Below, one piece after another: positions 52,841 to 61,655 of a stretch of DNA of 64,000 bases. The notes beneath the pieces were generated by a model. The model was given only the letters and a program-made list of their open reading frames with translations, searched no databases and was not told where the DNA came from. The first letter of the stretch is position 1; every line of letters starts with the position of its first letter. The stretch is from Pyrinomonadaceae bacterium. GTDB lineage: Bacteria; Acidobacteriota; Blastocatellia; Pyrinomonadales; Pyrinomonadaceae. A program made the position numbers and the translations under genes. The DNA lies in NCBI GenBank assembly GCA_019186825.1, contig JABARP010000006.1, positions 120,487 through 184,486 of the forward strand. The letters run 5' to 3'.

Positions 52841-54646
52841 ATGAACAACTCAACGCGTTTCGGCATGACGCTCGTCATGCTTGCCATCGGAATTTTGTTC
52901 GCTGCTCAAAATAGCTCTGCTCAGAGCGATATGGGAAACGTGCCGCTCGAATGGCAGACCGTCGCCGAGAAAACGAACTACGACCGCACCGGCACCTACG
53001 ACCAGGCGGTTGCGTACGCAAAGAAACTCGACGCCGCTTCACCGCTGATCAAGTACGCAGCGTATGGGAAAAGCGGTGAGGGCCGCGACCTTCCGCTGCT
53101 GATCGCCGCAAAAGATGGTGCATTCTCGCCTCAGCTTGCAAAGGAACAAGGCAAGGCTGTCGTGCTCGTCCAGGCCGGGATCCACGCCGGCGAGATCGAC
53201 GGCAAGGACGCAGGATTCGCTCTCTTGCGCGACATCGCGATCACAAAGACTCGTACGCATTTACTCGACAATGTCGTTATACTTTTTCAGGTGATCTACA
53301 ACGTCGATGGCCACGAGAACTCGAATCCGTATATGCGTTTCGCTCAGAATGGCCCTGCGGAGATGGGCTTTCGTGGGAATGCGACGAACCTGAACCTCAA
53401 CCGCGACTATATGAAGGCCGATGCGCCTGAGACACGCGGCTGGCTTAAACTCTGGAACGAATGGAATCCTGACGTATTCATTGATTGCCACGTTACGGAC
53501 GGCGCGGACTTTCAATACAACGTAACTTACGAATACGCGCATTTTCAGGAGATCGACCCCGCGATCAAGGCCTGGATGGACGAGCATTTTGATAAGAACG
53601 TCGTCCCGAAGATCGAGAAGGAAGGCAACATCGTAACGCACTACGTCGAGTTCGCAGGCCGCGAGATCACGAGCGGAATTGCGACCTTCATCGCAACGCC
53701 GCGTTTCTCAACCGGCTACACACCGCTTAGGAACCGCATCGGCTTGCTCATCGAAACCCACGTCTATAAACCGTATAAGTCTCGTGTTCGCGGCACTTAC
53801 GACACGCTCCGATACTTCATCGAGGAGATCGGCAATTCTAAGAAGAGCCTTTTTGCCGTCAACACCGCCGCCGATACGCAGACCGTCGAACGCGGCAAGA
53901 CCTACGACGCAAGCCGTCAATATCCGCTGAACCTCACCGTGACGGACAAGGCGATCGAGATGAAATTCAAGGGCGTCGAATATTCCATTCAGGACTCGGA
54001 CATCTCCGGCGGCAAGATGCTCGTTTACGGCTCGACGCCGAAAGAATATACGATCAAAAAATACGACGAGGGCCGCGTGGTCGATTCCGTCGCACCGCCA
54101 CTCGCATACATAATTCCGCCGCAATACAAAGACGTTATCGAGGTGTTACGGCTGCAGGGCCTGAGGATGCAGACCTTGCAAAAACCGCTTACGATCGAGG
54201 TCGAAAGCTATCACCTCACTGAGCCGAAGTGGGCTCCGTCGTCATTCGAGGATCGGATCACGCTGCGTACAAAGCCGATCCGATATGCAGAAAAACGTAC
54301 ATACATCGCGGGCTCTGTCATCGTCCCGTTGGATCAGGTCGCGGCAAACGTTGCGATCCATCTGCTCGAACCCGCGGGCCCGGATTCATTTGTCCTCTGG
54401 GGATTCTTTAACTCGATCTTCGAGCTGAAGGAATTCGGTTCCGGCTATGCCCTCGAGAAACTCGCTCGTGAGATGCTTGCAAAGGATCCGAAGCTAAAGG
54501 AGGAGTTCGATAAGCGACTCCAGGATCCGACGTTTGCAAAAAGCCCGCGGGCACGCCTCCAATTCTTCTATGAGAGAACGCCGTATTTTCTCAATCAGAA
54601 GCAAGGCGTCTATCCCGTTGGGCGGATAACGACTCCCTGGAAATAA
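52841..54646 (+). CDS. Exported M14 family zinc carboxypeptidase
   Basis: 601-residue metallopeptidase of family M14. A signal peptide (MTLVMLAIGILFAAQNSSAQ) is followed by the peptidase domain. The zinc ligands are His115 and Glu118 in GIHAGEIDG and His214 in IDCHVTDGAD; NLNLNRDYMK carries the Arg expected to bind substrate. After the peptidase (about 70-350) a C-terminal region of about 250 residues with no recognised motifs follows. In related proteins this class is a periplasmic exopeptidase; the exact substrate is unknown. ATG at 52841 is chosen for the signal peptide; the ribosome-binding site is weak. The MFS gene follows after four bases. Confidence 0.9.
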   Translation: MNNSTRFGMTLVMLAIGILFAAQNSSAQSDMGNVPLEWQTVAEKTNYDRTGTYDQAVAYAKKLDAASPLIKYAAYGKSGEGRDLPLLIAAKDGAFSPQLAKEQGKAVVLVQAGIHAGEIDGKDAGFALLRDIAITKTRTHLLDNVVILFQVIYNVDGHENSNPYMRFAQNGPAEMGFRGNATNLNLNRDYMKADAPETRGWLKLWNEWNPDVFIDCHVTDGADFQYNVTYEYAHFQEIDPAIKAWMDEHFDKNVVPKIEKEGNIVTHYVEFAGREITSGIATFIATPRFSTGYTPLRNRIGLLIETHVYKPYKSRVRGTYDTLRYFIEEIGNSKKSLFAVNTAADTQTVERGKTYDASRQYPLNLTVTDKAIEMKFKGVEYSIQDSDISGGKMLVYGSTPKEYTIKKYDEGRVVDSVAPPLAYIIPPQYKDVIEVLRLQGLRMQTLQKPLTIEVESYHLTEPKWAPSSFEDRITLRTKPIRYAEKRTYIAGSVIVPLDQVAANVAIHLLEPAGPDSFVLWGFFNSIFELKEFGSGYALEKLAREMLAKDPKLKEEFDKRLQDPTFAKSPRARLQFFYERTPYFLNQKQGVYPVGRITTPWK

Positions 54647-54650
54647 CAGC

Positions 54651-55895
54651 GTGCGTAACCGTCAACTTTCTGCGTGGAGCACAGTGGCCGTTGCTACACT
54701 CTCACTTGCCGTCAGCAACGGCCTCTCGATCGGCGGCCTTCCGCCGTTCTACAAACCGCTGCGTGAGGAATTCGTTGCAAGCGGCGCGGTCGCTGCCGCA
54801 CATGCCGAGACCTTCATCGCCAATTCTGCGAATATCACGTTCCTGCTCTCGGGCGTTTTTTCGCTCATCGGCGGCTGGCTCGCACTTCGCTTTCCGCTGA
54901 AGAATTTGATGATCGCAGGCTGCCTCTTGCTCGGCGGCGGACTCGTTCTCCATTCGCTGGCCGGAACAGCGAATTCGATCTACATCGCACGAGCATTGAT
55001 GGGAGCATCACTCGGCTTCATTGGCGTCGCACCTTGCGTCGTGCTTGTTTCACGCTGGTTCGAGAAAGGCCGCGGCACGGCACTTGGCATCACGCTAGTC
55101 GGGACAAGTCTTGGCGGGGCACTCATCCCTTTGATCGCGTCGCCGCTGATCGCACATTACGGATGGCGGCTCGCGATGCTCGGCTTGAGCGGACTCGTCT
55201 GGCTCGTCCTGCTGCCCGCGGTCCTCTTCTTTGTCCGCGAGCCTGTTTCAGGAAAAGACAACGTGGAGAACGCTGCCGTCCTCGAAGGCGCTTCGTGGTC
55301 TAAGGCACTTCGCTCGCCGCTCTTCTGGGCACTCGCGACGTGTTCGGCACTCGTCTTCTACCCGATCTTCGCAACGAGCCAGCAGCTCATTCTCTACCTG
55401 CAAACTCCGAAGATCGGTGTATCCGCCGAAACCGCTGCATTCGCCCAATCTGCACTCTTTGCGATCAGCATCGGCGGCAAGTTCCTTGCAGGGTTCGCAA
55501 GCGACAGGCTCGGTCCCATGCGCGTAATGACGTTCTGCACGTTCCTGCTCTTTGCGGCCTCGCTGGTGCTTTTTTACCTGACCGCGACAACGGCGCTTCT
55601 CTTTCTCTTGCCTTTCGCGTTGGGTTACGGCGGAACATTCGTCCTGATCCAGCGGCTCGCCGCCGAACTCTTCGGCCGTGCCGACGCGGGACGCATCCTT
55701 GGCACCATCACGCTCATCGAGGTCATCGGCGCAACCATCGGCGGTAAGATCACCGGCTATCTCGCCGACCTTCATGGAGGCGATTACACCGTCGCGTTCT
55801 ACGGCGTGACCATCGCCGCCGCCGGTGCATTCATCGCCGCTATCGCCATCGCCCTGCTCTCCGAACGCACCCGCAAAACAGCCGCTCCGGAATGA
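54651..55895 (+). CDS. Major facilitator superfamily transporter
   Basis: 414-residue inner-membrane transporter with twelve predicted helices. MFS signatures include RALMGASLGFIGVAPCVVLVSRWFEKGRGTALGI, split across helices 4-5, and FLAGFASDRLGPMRV between helices 8 and 9 (the motif A-like GxxxDRxG). The closest pattern is the monocarboxylate/oxalate-type branch, but the substrate cannot be assigned. Start is GTG at 54651, four bases after the peptidase stop, so the two genes are coupled and the transporter could import peptidase products. It ends just before a CGCAAAG-rich repeat. Confidence 0.9.
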   Translation: MRNRQLSAWSTVAVATLSLAVSNGLSIGGLPPFYKPLREEFVASGAVAAAHAETFIANSANITFLLSGVFSLIGGWLALRFPLKNLMIAGCLLLGGGLVLHSLAGTANSIYIARALMGASLGFIGVAPCVVLVSRWFEKGRGTALGITLVGTSLGGALIPLIASPLIAHYGWRLAMLGLSGLVWLVLLPAVLFFVREPVSGKDNVENAAVLEGASWSKALRSPLFWALATCSALVFYPIFATSQQLILYLQTPKIGVSAETAAFAQSALFAISIGGKFLAGFASDRLGPMRVMTFCTFLLFAASLVLFYLTATTALLFLLPFALGYGGTFVLIQRLAAELFGRADAGRILGTITLIEVIGATIGGKITGYLADLHGGDYTVAFYGVTIAAAGAFIAAIAIALLSERTRKTAAPE

Positions 55896-55901
55896 ATTTC
55901 G

Positions 55902-56110
55902 CCGCGAGATCCATCCCCTTTGCGTCCTTCGCGGGCCTCCCTTTGCGTTTTCTGCTCATCGAATCCACGCTATTGCCCTCTGCACTCTTCACGTTGATTC
56001 AAACGCAAAGAACGCAAAGGAATTTCGCAAAGTTCACAAAGACGCTGCCGCGGGATCCATCCCCTTTGCGTCCTCTGCGGGCCTCACTTTGCGGCCTTTG
56101 CGTTTTCTGC
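55902..56110. repeat. CGCAAAG/CTTTGCG repeat cluster with 50-60-bp direct repeats
   Basis: Two diverged direct copies (55902-55955 and 56048-56110) share CCGCG(A/G)GATCCATCCC, CTTTGCGTCC and GCGTTTTCTGC. They hold CTTTGCG at 55918, 55941, 56064, 56087 and 56096. Between them the opposite orientation occurs: CGCAAAG at 56004, 56013 and 56026 plus CACAAAG at 56035. The whole cluster can therefore fold on itself. No gene lies here. Confidence 0.8.
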
Positions 56111-56181
56111 CGATCAGTGAAAGGTAGATATTCTTTTCATTTCTGGTAAGCTAAAGCTACAAACTTAAGAGGAGCTAACTT

Positions 56182-57303
56182 GTGGATCCCAACAAACTTC
56201 CCACGCGCTGTTTTATAACGGCGTCGCTGATCTTGTGCTTTCTTATCGCCGCCTTCGCCCAGCAACGACAGACCCGACAAACCCAACGCCCTGCCGCAGC
56301 TATCGGATTTACCGGCTCGTACACACAGAACTTTCAGTCGTTTACGGGCACCTCAAATACGAATCAAAATCTAATAACGCGAACAATGTACGAGTTGGCA
56401 GGGTTTGCAGACGGCGGTGGTATAACTGGATGGTACGTCTATGCGACGGCCGACCACTCGAGTGGCCCCCCGAGATGGGGACGAAATAAGGGCAGCAACG
56501 GTACTGGCGCCTTCTACTCCATTTACGACGATCAGACAACGCGAAACCGTGCGTTCGGTTCATTGGCATCGAACTCAAGTTTCGGATATTTTGGCGTCGT
56601 GCTAAGGAACGATACGCCGAATTCGATAGTCACCGTCAGCGTTACGTATGACGCGGTGGTCGCACGAAATCCATCGAGTTCGGGGCCTCCTAATAGCTAT
56701 CCGGTAAAATGGCGTGTTAGCACCGTACCGCCAGATACCACGGAAGGTGCGACGGGAGACGGTACGTTCAACGACCTTGCCGGGACATGGCACGTTCCGG
56801 GCGAATTTGAAGAAGAGCCAGATGTTCTTAGTTTTACGACGCCATCTAGCGGTATCGGTTCGCCGGGGTCGCAGGCTCAGATCAACCCGCTTTTCGTCAT
56901 TGGCACAAAGACGCAGCAGCTTCAGGGGATCGGTTGGGATCCCGGCCAATATCTGTACATCAGATGGTTCGACGCAGACGACGTTAGCAGCGACGCTCTT
57001 GCCGGAATCGACAACTTTCAGATAACGACGGCGGTGACTGCGGCGAATGCGACGGTCTCCGGTCAGGTTCTCGATACTTTTGGAAGCGGCGTGAGCGGTG
57101 CGGTCGTTACGCTGACATCCGCGAGCGGTGAGATCCGACGGGCAAGAACCTCGCCATTCGGCTATTTTAGTTTTAAAGAAGTTCCGGCCGGCGAAACCTA
57201 TGTCCTGGCCGTCGCGAGCAAAAGGTATTGGTTTACGCCGCGTACCGTCAACGTGGGCGACAATATTGACGACCTGAGGATCGTCGCGACAGGCAGACAG
57301 TAA
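56182..57303 (+). CDS. Secreted protein with jelly-roll-like domain and C-terminal carboxypeptidase-regulatory-like module
   Basis: 373-residue exported protein; GTG start preceded by GAGGAG. The signal peptide (FITASLILCFLIAAFAQ) is followed by a domain (about 35-285) with FTGSYTQNFQSF, RAFGSLASNSSFGYFGVVLRN and LYIRWFDADD...LAGIDNFQI, a pattern I associate with secreted beta-sandwich domains fused to nucleases or anchors. No catalytic residues are apparent. From about residue 290 the C-terminus is a CarboxypepD_reg-like Ig module (ATVSGQVLDTFGSGVSGAVV and SPFGYFSFKEV), like those at 12198 and 41656. It is a single gene between the repeat cluster and prfB. Confidence 0.82.
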   Translation: MDPNKLPTRCFITASLILCFLIAAFAQQRQTRQTQRPAAAIGFTGSYTQNFQSFTGTSNTNQNLITRTMYELAGFADGGGITGWYVYATADHSSGPPRWGRNKGSNGTGAFYSIYDDQTTRNRAFGSLASNSSFGYFGVVLRNDTPNSIVTVSVTYDAVVARNPSSSGPPNSYPVKWRVSTVPPDTTEGATGDGTFNDLAGTWHVPGEFEEEPDVLSFTTPSSGIGSPGSQAQINPLFVIGTKTQQLQGIGWDPGQYLYIRWFDADDVSSDALAGIDNFQITTAVTAANATVSGQVLDTFGSGVSGAVVTLTSASGEIRRARTSPFGYFSFKEVPAGETYVLAVASKRYWFTPRTVNVGDNIDDLRIVATGRQ

Positions 57304-57362
57304 CGCACGGCGTTCTGCGATGCGGTGTAGGCAGAGGATGCGGATTTGGGTAGAATAGCTTG

Positions 57363-58479
57363 ATGGAATTAGCTGACCTGCACGCAAAACACGAAGAGAT
57401 CAAAGAGAAAGTTGCCCAACTTGGGAGGTTTCTTTGACGCGCCTCAAAAACAAACCGAATTAGACGCCCTCGAAAAAAAGATCGCTGAGCCCGGCTTTTG
57501 GGACGATCCCGAAGCGGCCCAGAAGGTCGTTCAACAGCGTTCGCGGATCGAGAAAGCTCTCGAACGACATAAGGCGTTCGAGACGGCGGTCTCCGATGCT
57601 GAGGTTCTCTTTGAGTTTGCGGAATCAGACGAGGCTTCAGCGACGGAACTCGAAGAGCTTATCGCAAAGCTCGACGGCGAGGTTGCTGCCGCCGAGGTCG
57701 AATCTCTGCTCGCAGGCGAAACGGACGCAAATAACGCGATCTGCTCGCTTCAAGCTGGAGCCGGCGGAACGGACGCACAGGATTTCGCGCAGATGCTCTT
57801 GAGGATGTACCTGCGTTGGGCCGAACGCAAAGGATTTAAGATCGATATCCTAGACGAACAGCCGGGGAGCGAAGCGGGCATTAAATCCGCGACATTCCGT
57901 ATCGAAGGCGATTACGCATACGGCCTTCTCGCGGCAGAGGCCGGCGTGCATCGGCTTGTTCGCATCTCACCATTCAATTCGGGCGGCAGCCGCGAAACGT
58001 CATTTGCCTCGATGTTCGTCTCACCGGAGATCGATGAGAATATCGAGGTGAACATTGAGGACAAAGACCTTCGCGTCGATACATATCGTTCGACAGGTGC
58101 GGGCGGCCAGCATGTGAACACGACGGATTCTGCGGTTAGGATCACGCATATTCCGACCGGCATCGTCGTAACCTGCCAGAATCAACGTTCGCAGATACAG
58201 AATCGTGCCGTGGCGATGCAGGTTCTTCGCTCGAAACTCTACGAGCTTGAACTCGAAAAGCGAAGGGAAGGTGCTGCCGAACTTGAGGCGGGCAAGATGG
58301 ACATCTCGTTCGGCTCGCAGATCCGCAACTATGTCCTTCATCCGTATCGGCTTGTTAAAGACACTCGCACCAAACACGAAACGTCGGATGTCGATTCGGT
58401 TCTCGATGGCGAGATCGACGATTTCATACAGGAGTATTTGCTCTTCAAGAAGGGAGCCGCCGCGTCCGCTCAGAAGTAA
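57363..58479 (+). CDS. prfB: Peptide chain release factor 2 (programmed +1 frameshift)
   Basis: RF2 recognises UGA and UAA and releases peptides from the ribosome. The gene is in two frames: 24 codons from ATG at 57363 run to an in-frame TGA at 57435, and the rest continues in the +1 frame from 57436. The join gives a product of 371 residues, the family length (MELADLHAKHEEIKEK..., then FLDAPQKQ). Diagnostic motifs are the SPF anticodon-like tripeptide in RISPFNSGGS and the catalytic GGQ in STGAGGQHVNTTDSAV. Reading only the long frame gives an artificial TTG start at 57412. It is followed by radA. Confidence 0.96.
57423..57438 (+). promoter_or_regulatory. prfB: RF2 autoregulatory +1 frameshift site
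   Basis: GGGAGG (internal Shine-Dalgarno-like) - TTT - CTT - TGA - C, equivalent to the classical AGGGGG-TAT-CTT-TGA-C site with the same three-base spacing. When RF2 is scarce, slow decoding of TGA lets tRNA-Leu slip from CTT to TTT, continuing into GAC. Confidence 0.95.
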
Positions 58480-58480
58480 G

Positions 58481-59851
58481 ATGGCAAAGCAGCCAGCAAC
58501 AATTTTTGTCTGTCAGAATTGCGGTGCACAGGCCCGCAAATGGCTTGGGCAATGCACGGATTGCGGCGAATGGAACACCTTTGCCGAAGAGCGTTTTCGC
58601 GCGGCATCGGCGAACAAACACTCTGGCTCTGTGATGAATTATCGTCCGGCCGAAGCATACGCGTACGGAGCGATCGCTTCGGATGAGGACGAACGAACCA
58701 CGTCGGGTATCGAGGAATTCGATCGCGTGCTTGGCGGCGGAATTGTTGCGGGCTCGCTCGTTCTGATCGGCGGAGCTCCCGGTATCGGCAAATCGACACT
58801 TGTTCTCCAAATGGCAGAACAGCTCGTGGCTCGCGGCATTTCGGTTCTATATGTTTCCGGCGAAGAGAGCGAGCGGCAGATCAAGCTGCGTGGCACAAGG
58901 CTTGGGCTTGCGGCCGACGGACTTTTCATAATGCCGGAGACGAATCTCACGCTGTTGATGGACGAGGTTGCGAAGATGCGTCCGCAAGTTGTGATCGTTG
59001 ATTCGATACAGACGGTTTTTAACCCGTCGATCGAATCGGCGCCGGGCAGCGTTTCGCAAGTGCGTGATGTCGCGTCGCAACTGATGATGTTCGCAAAGCA
59101 GACGGGCACACCGGTCTTTCTAACGGGGCACGTTACGAAAGAAGGTTCCATTGCCGGACCAAAGACGCTTGAACACATCGTTGACACCGTCATCTATTTC
59201 GAAGGCGATCGCCATCACAATCATCGCATCATACGCGCGACGAAAAATCGATTCGGTGCCGCAAATGAGATCGGCGTTTTCGAGATGACCGGTACGGGAC
59301 TGATCGCCGTCGGCAATCCGTCGGAGCTTTTCCTTCAGGAGCGTCCAGAGAATGCGACCGGCTCGGTCGTAACCGTCTGTATGGAAGGTACGCGACCAAT
59401 GCTCGTCGAGATACAGGCGCTTGCAAGCAGTACAAAATTCGGCTCCGGACGCCGTATGACACAAGGTTTCGATCACAATCGCACGTCGCTGCTGATCGCC
59501 GTTATGGAAAAACGTCTTGGGATGCAGCTTGCGGCGGACGACGTCTTTGTAAATGTTGCGGGCGGATTTGAAGTTGACGAGCCCGCGGCAGACCTCGGCG
59601 TGGTCGCCGCGATCGCATCGAGCTATCGCAACATCGTGATCCCGCCGGAGACGGCCGTCTTTGGTGAAGTTGGATTGACCGGCGAAGTTCGCGGCGTACT
59701 TCAGGCGCAAGCCCGCGCACGCGAAGCACAGACGCTTGGCTTTAAGAAGCTCATCATTCCCGAATCAAACCGGAAAGGCCTCGAAAAGCTCCTCGGCATC
59801 CGCATCGTCGGTGTCAAGAACCTCGACGAGGCGTTGGACGAATTGTTCTGA
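58481..59851 (+). CDS. radA: DNA repair protein RadA/Sms
   Basis: 456-residue RecA-like branch-migration ATPase. The N-terminal zinc finger is CQNC (Cys11, Cys14) and CTDC (Cys25, Cys28). The Walker A motif is GGAPGIGKST (97-106), Walker B PQVVIVDSIQ, and the RadA-specific KNRFG is at 255-259. The C-terminal Lon-like domain is present (VFVNVAGGFEVDEPAADLGV). ATG at 58481 directly follows the prfB stop; the frame extends upstream over prfB only as a shadow. Acts in recombination intermediates and in ssDNA repair. It is probably co-transcribed with prfB. Confidence 0.96.
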   Translation: MAKQPATIFVCQNCGAQARKWLGQCTDCGEWNTFAEERFRAASANKHSGSVMNYRPAEAYAYGAIASDEDERTTSGIEEFDRVLGGGIVAGSLVLIGGAPGIGKSTLVLQMAEQLVARGISVLYVSGEESERQIKLRGTRLGLAADGLFIMPETNLTLLMDEVAKMRPQVVIVDSIQTVFNPSIESAPGSVSQVRDVASQLMMFAKQTGTPVFLTGHVTKEGSIAGPKTLEHIVDTVIYFEGDRHHNHRIIRATKNRFGAANEIGVFEMTGTGLIAVGNPSELFLQERPENATGSVVTVCMEGTRPMLVEIQALASSTKFGSGRRMTQGFDHNRTSLLIAVMEKRLGMQLAADDVFVNVAGGFEVDEPAADLGVVAAIASSYRNIVIPPETAVFGEVGLTGEVRGVLQAQARAREAQTLGFKKLIIPESNRKGLEKLLGIRIVGVKNLDEALDELF

Positions 59852-59942
59852 CCGTTTTCTCCTTCTTTTCCCTATCTTCTCTTGCGGAACTAATCAGAAC
59901 GGCGGGTCGTATCTCTCGATGCAATACAGGAGAAATTTGTTG

Positions 59943-60434
59943 ATGAAAACGCGCCTTCTTTTTTTATCCGCGATGGTTTTGATGCTGTCGGTTACCGCGT
60001 TCAGCCAAGCAGAGAGCAAAAGTGATGTCGAGCTGAAAGCTCTCGTTCAGCGAATGGCTGACGCCCAGATGGCCTTTGACGTGAAAGGGCTCGATGCCAT
60101 TTTGACGCAGGACTATATCGAGATCTCGCCGCTCGGCGAATTCGACCCGCGGGACAAGGTTCTCGGTTTCTACAAACCCGAAATGGCACCTCCGGGCGGC
60201 AAGATGCCGGGGAATCTGAGCTTTAGCGAATATTCGATCCGCGTAAACGGCAAGTCGGCGATCGTGATCGTAAAAGAAACCCTTTCGATGACCGTTGACG
60301 GCAAGGCTGTACCGCCGCGCGACCTTCGCGTGATGCTCGTTTGCCGGCGTGAGAACGGCGCGTGGAAGGTCGCCTCGGCGCAATACACCGGCATCCGCCC
60401 GAAGCAGGCCGCACCTGCGTCGAAGGCGAATTGA
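59943..60434 (+). CDS. Secreted NTF2-like (DUF4440) protein
   Basis: 163-residue exported protein with signal peptide MKTRLLFLSAMVLMLSVTAF followed by SQA. The mature domain is a SnoaL/DUF4440-type cone fold: LVQRMADAQMAFDVKGLDAI and LTQDYIEISPLGEFDPRDKV, then SIRVNGKSAIVIVKETLSM and RRENGAWKVASAQYT. Such proteins may bind small ligands or act as isomerases; nothing here fixes the role. AGGAG ten bases upstream supports ATG at 59943. The C-terminus is a short Ala/Lys tail. It stands alone after radA. Confidence 0.82.
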   Translation: MKTRLLFLSAMVLMLSVTAFSQAESKSDVELKALVQRMADAQMAFDVKGLDAILTQDYIEISPLGEFDPRDKVLGFYKPEMAPPGGKMPGNLSFSEYSIRVNGKSAIVIVKETLSMTVDGKAVPPRDLRVMLVCRRENGAWKVASAQYTGIRPKQAAPASKAN

Positions 60435-60450
60435 GCGTCGTTGCGGGGAG

Positions 60451-60900
60451 CTAGAGCTCCGGAGCCATTATCTTGTCGAGAATGCTGTCCGCTTTTGCAC
60501 GGATATCCGTAACCCGCGGGTTCGGATGTTCGTTCAAAAAGGATGGAGGTGTGTGGAAAGGATCGACCTGGACCGGAACGCCTTCTTCGTCGAGGCGATG
60601 CGTGATGATCGACGAGATCAATTCCCGTTCGAATTGCGATAGATTCAGGAATCGAACGCCAAGGCCTGTGTCGTCAAAGCGGTAAAGTGCCTTGCACCAA
60701 AGCGGGAGGTAGTTGCCGTTCGGCAGCTCGATCTCCATACGGAATTCGTCGCCGACGTAGATATTCTCTTCCCAGCCGGTAAAACAACCGCCGATGCTGA
60801 TCTGCTGTAAGCGAGTCTGCTGCCGTTCGCCGTATTTGGTGATGATAGTCGCCGGAATATCCAGCGAGAATCGAATGTGTTGGCGTTGGCTGATAGACAT
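60451..60900 (-). CDS. PilZ domain protein
   Basis: 149-residue single PilZ domain, a family that binds cyclic di-GMP and modulates motility, EPS or other outputs. The RxxxR motif is RQHIR (residues 6-10). The second motif, normally (D/N)xSxxG, reads QISIGGCF, so the first acidic residue is replaced by Gln and ligand binding may be weakened. WCKALYRFDDTGLGVRFLNL is the conserved second half. The C-terminal 45 residues are outside the domain. ATG at 60900 is chosen because the domain starts there; TTG at 60933 is possible. It could act with the EPS or MglA systems; no sequence evidence links them. Confidence 0.85.
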   Translation of the reverse strand: MSISQRQHIRFSLDIPATIITKYGERQQTRLQQISIGGCFTGWEENIYVGDEFRMEIELPNGNYLPLWCKALYRFDDTGLGVRFLNLSQFERELISSIITHRLDEEGVPVQVDPFHTPPSFLNEHPNPRVTDIRAKADSILDKIMAPEL

Positions 60901-61005
60901 TGAAGGTTTTCTTCGGAATACGTCGTCGGACAAGTTATTCTAACGCCTTTCCCGGCCATCAGCAATAGATATTCTCTTACGAATCGGCAGTCCCTGTGCA
61001 AAACG

Positions 61006-61033
61006 TAAGCCACAGCCGAAAGGCCGTGGCTTA
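61006..61033 (-). terminator. Probable terminator of the bacilliredoxin gene
   Basis: TAAGCCACAGCC (61006-61017) pairs with GGCCGTGGCTTA (61022-61033) except one A-C mismatch, with loop GAAA. On the minus strand it is followed by CGTTTTGC. It lies 62 bases past the bacilliredoxin stop. Confidence 0.55.
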
Positions 61034-61094
61034 GCGTGAACATTGAGAACCCTTCACCAAACGCGGCGGAAGGACCCGAAGTGCGCGGATGTCT

Positions 61095-61538
61095 CTATCC
61101 GGCGGCGGCTTCGTCCTTGGTGCAGTACTCTTCAAACGCGGCGGCGAGCTGCTGGCCGATCATCTGCGGCGGACGGCCTTCGAGGTCGCGGCGTTCGAAC
61201 ATCTTTACCAACTTGCCGTTCTTAAGAAACGCGATCGAAGGCGATGACGACGCATAGCCCGTGAAGTATTCGCGCGCGGTCTCGGTCGCGTCAATGTCTG
61301 CACCGGCGAAGACCGTGATCGCACGGCTCGGTTTTGTGGTTGCGTTCTGGTACGCCATCGCAATACCGGGGCGAACACCACCGGCTGCGCAGCCGCAAAC
61401 GGAGTTTACGACGACCATCAGCGTTCCGTCGGTATTTTTAACGGCCGCTTCGACGGCCTCGCTCGTCTTTGTTTCTTCGATCCCGAGGTTTGCAAGCTCG
61501 GCACGCATTCCGTGGATCATGATCTCTGGATATGGCAT
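61095..61538 (-). CDS. Bacilliredoxin (YphP/YqiW family)
   Basis: 147-residue thiol-disulphide protein of the DUF1094/bacilliredoxin family, which in Firmicutes removes bacillithiol from proteins. The active site is the unusual C-G-C (Cys48-Gly49-Cys50) in NSVCGCAAGGVRPG, and the family motifs PYPEIMIHGMRAEL and SSSPSIAFLKNGKLVKMFERR are present. GGAG five bases before ATG at 61538 fixes the start. Whether this organism makes bacillithiol cannot be told from the window, so the physiological partner is open. Confidence 0.94.
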   Translation of the reverse strand: MPYPEIMIHGMRAELANLGIEETKTSEAVEAAVKNTDGTLMVVVNSVCGCAAGGVRPGIAMAYQNATTKPSRAITVFAGADIDATETAREYFTGYASSSPSIAFLKNGKLVKMFERRDLEGRPPQMIGQQLAAAFEEYCTKDEAAAG

Positions 61539-61655
61539 ATTTTCTCCTAAGGCGGACATAAACCTGACCTTTTTTTCAAGTATTATGGATTATCGGCGGC
61601 CGCGTCAAGTTTGCTAAGGAAGGTTTCGTTCCCCTACTATCAACGGTGCAAACGC

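Noticed and set aside
58205..58480. 92-codon upstream extension of RadA
   Set aside because: It overlaps the conserved 3' part of prfB in another frame; RadA proteins start at the MAKQ position just before the zinc finger.
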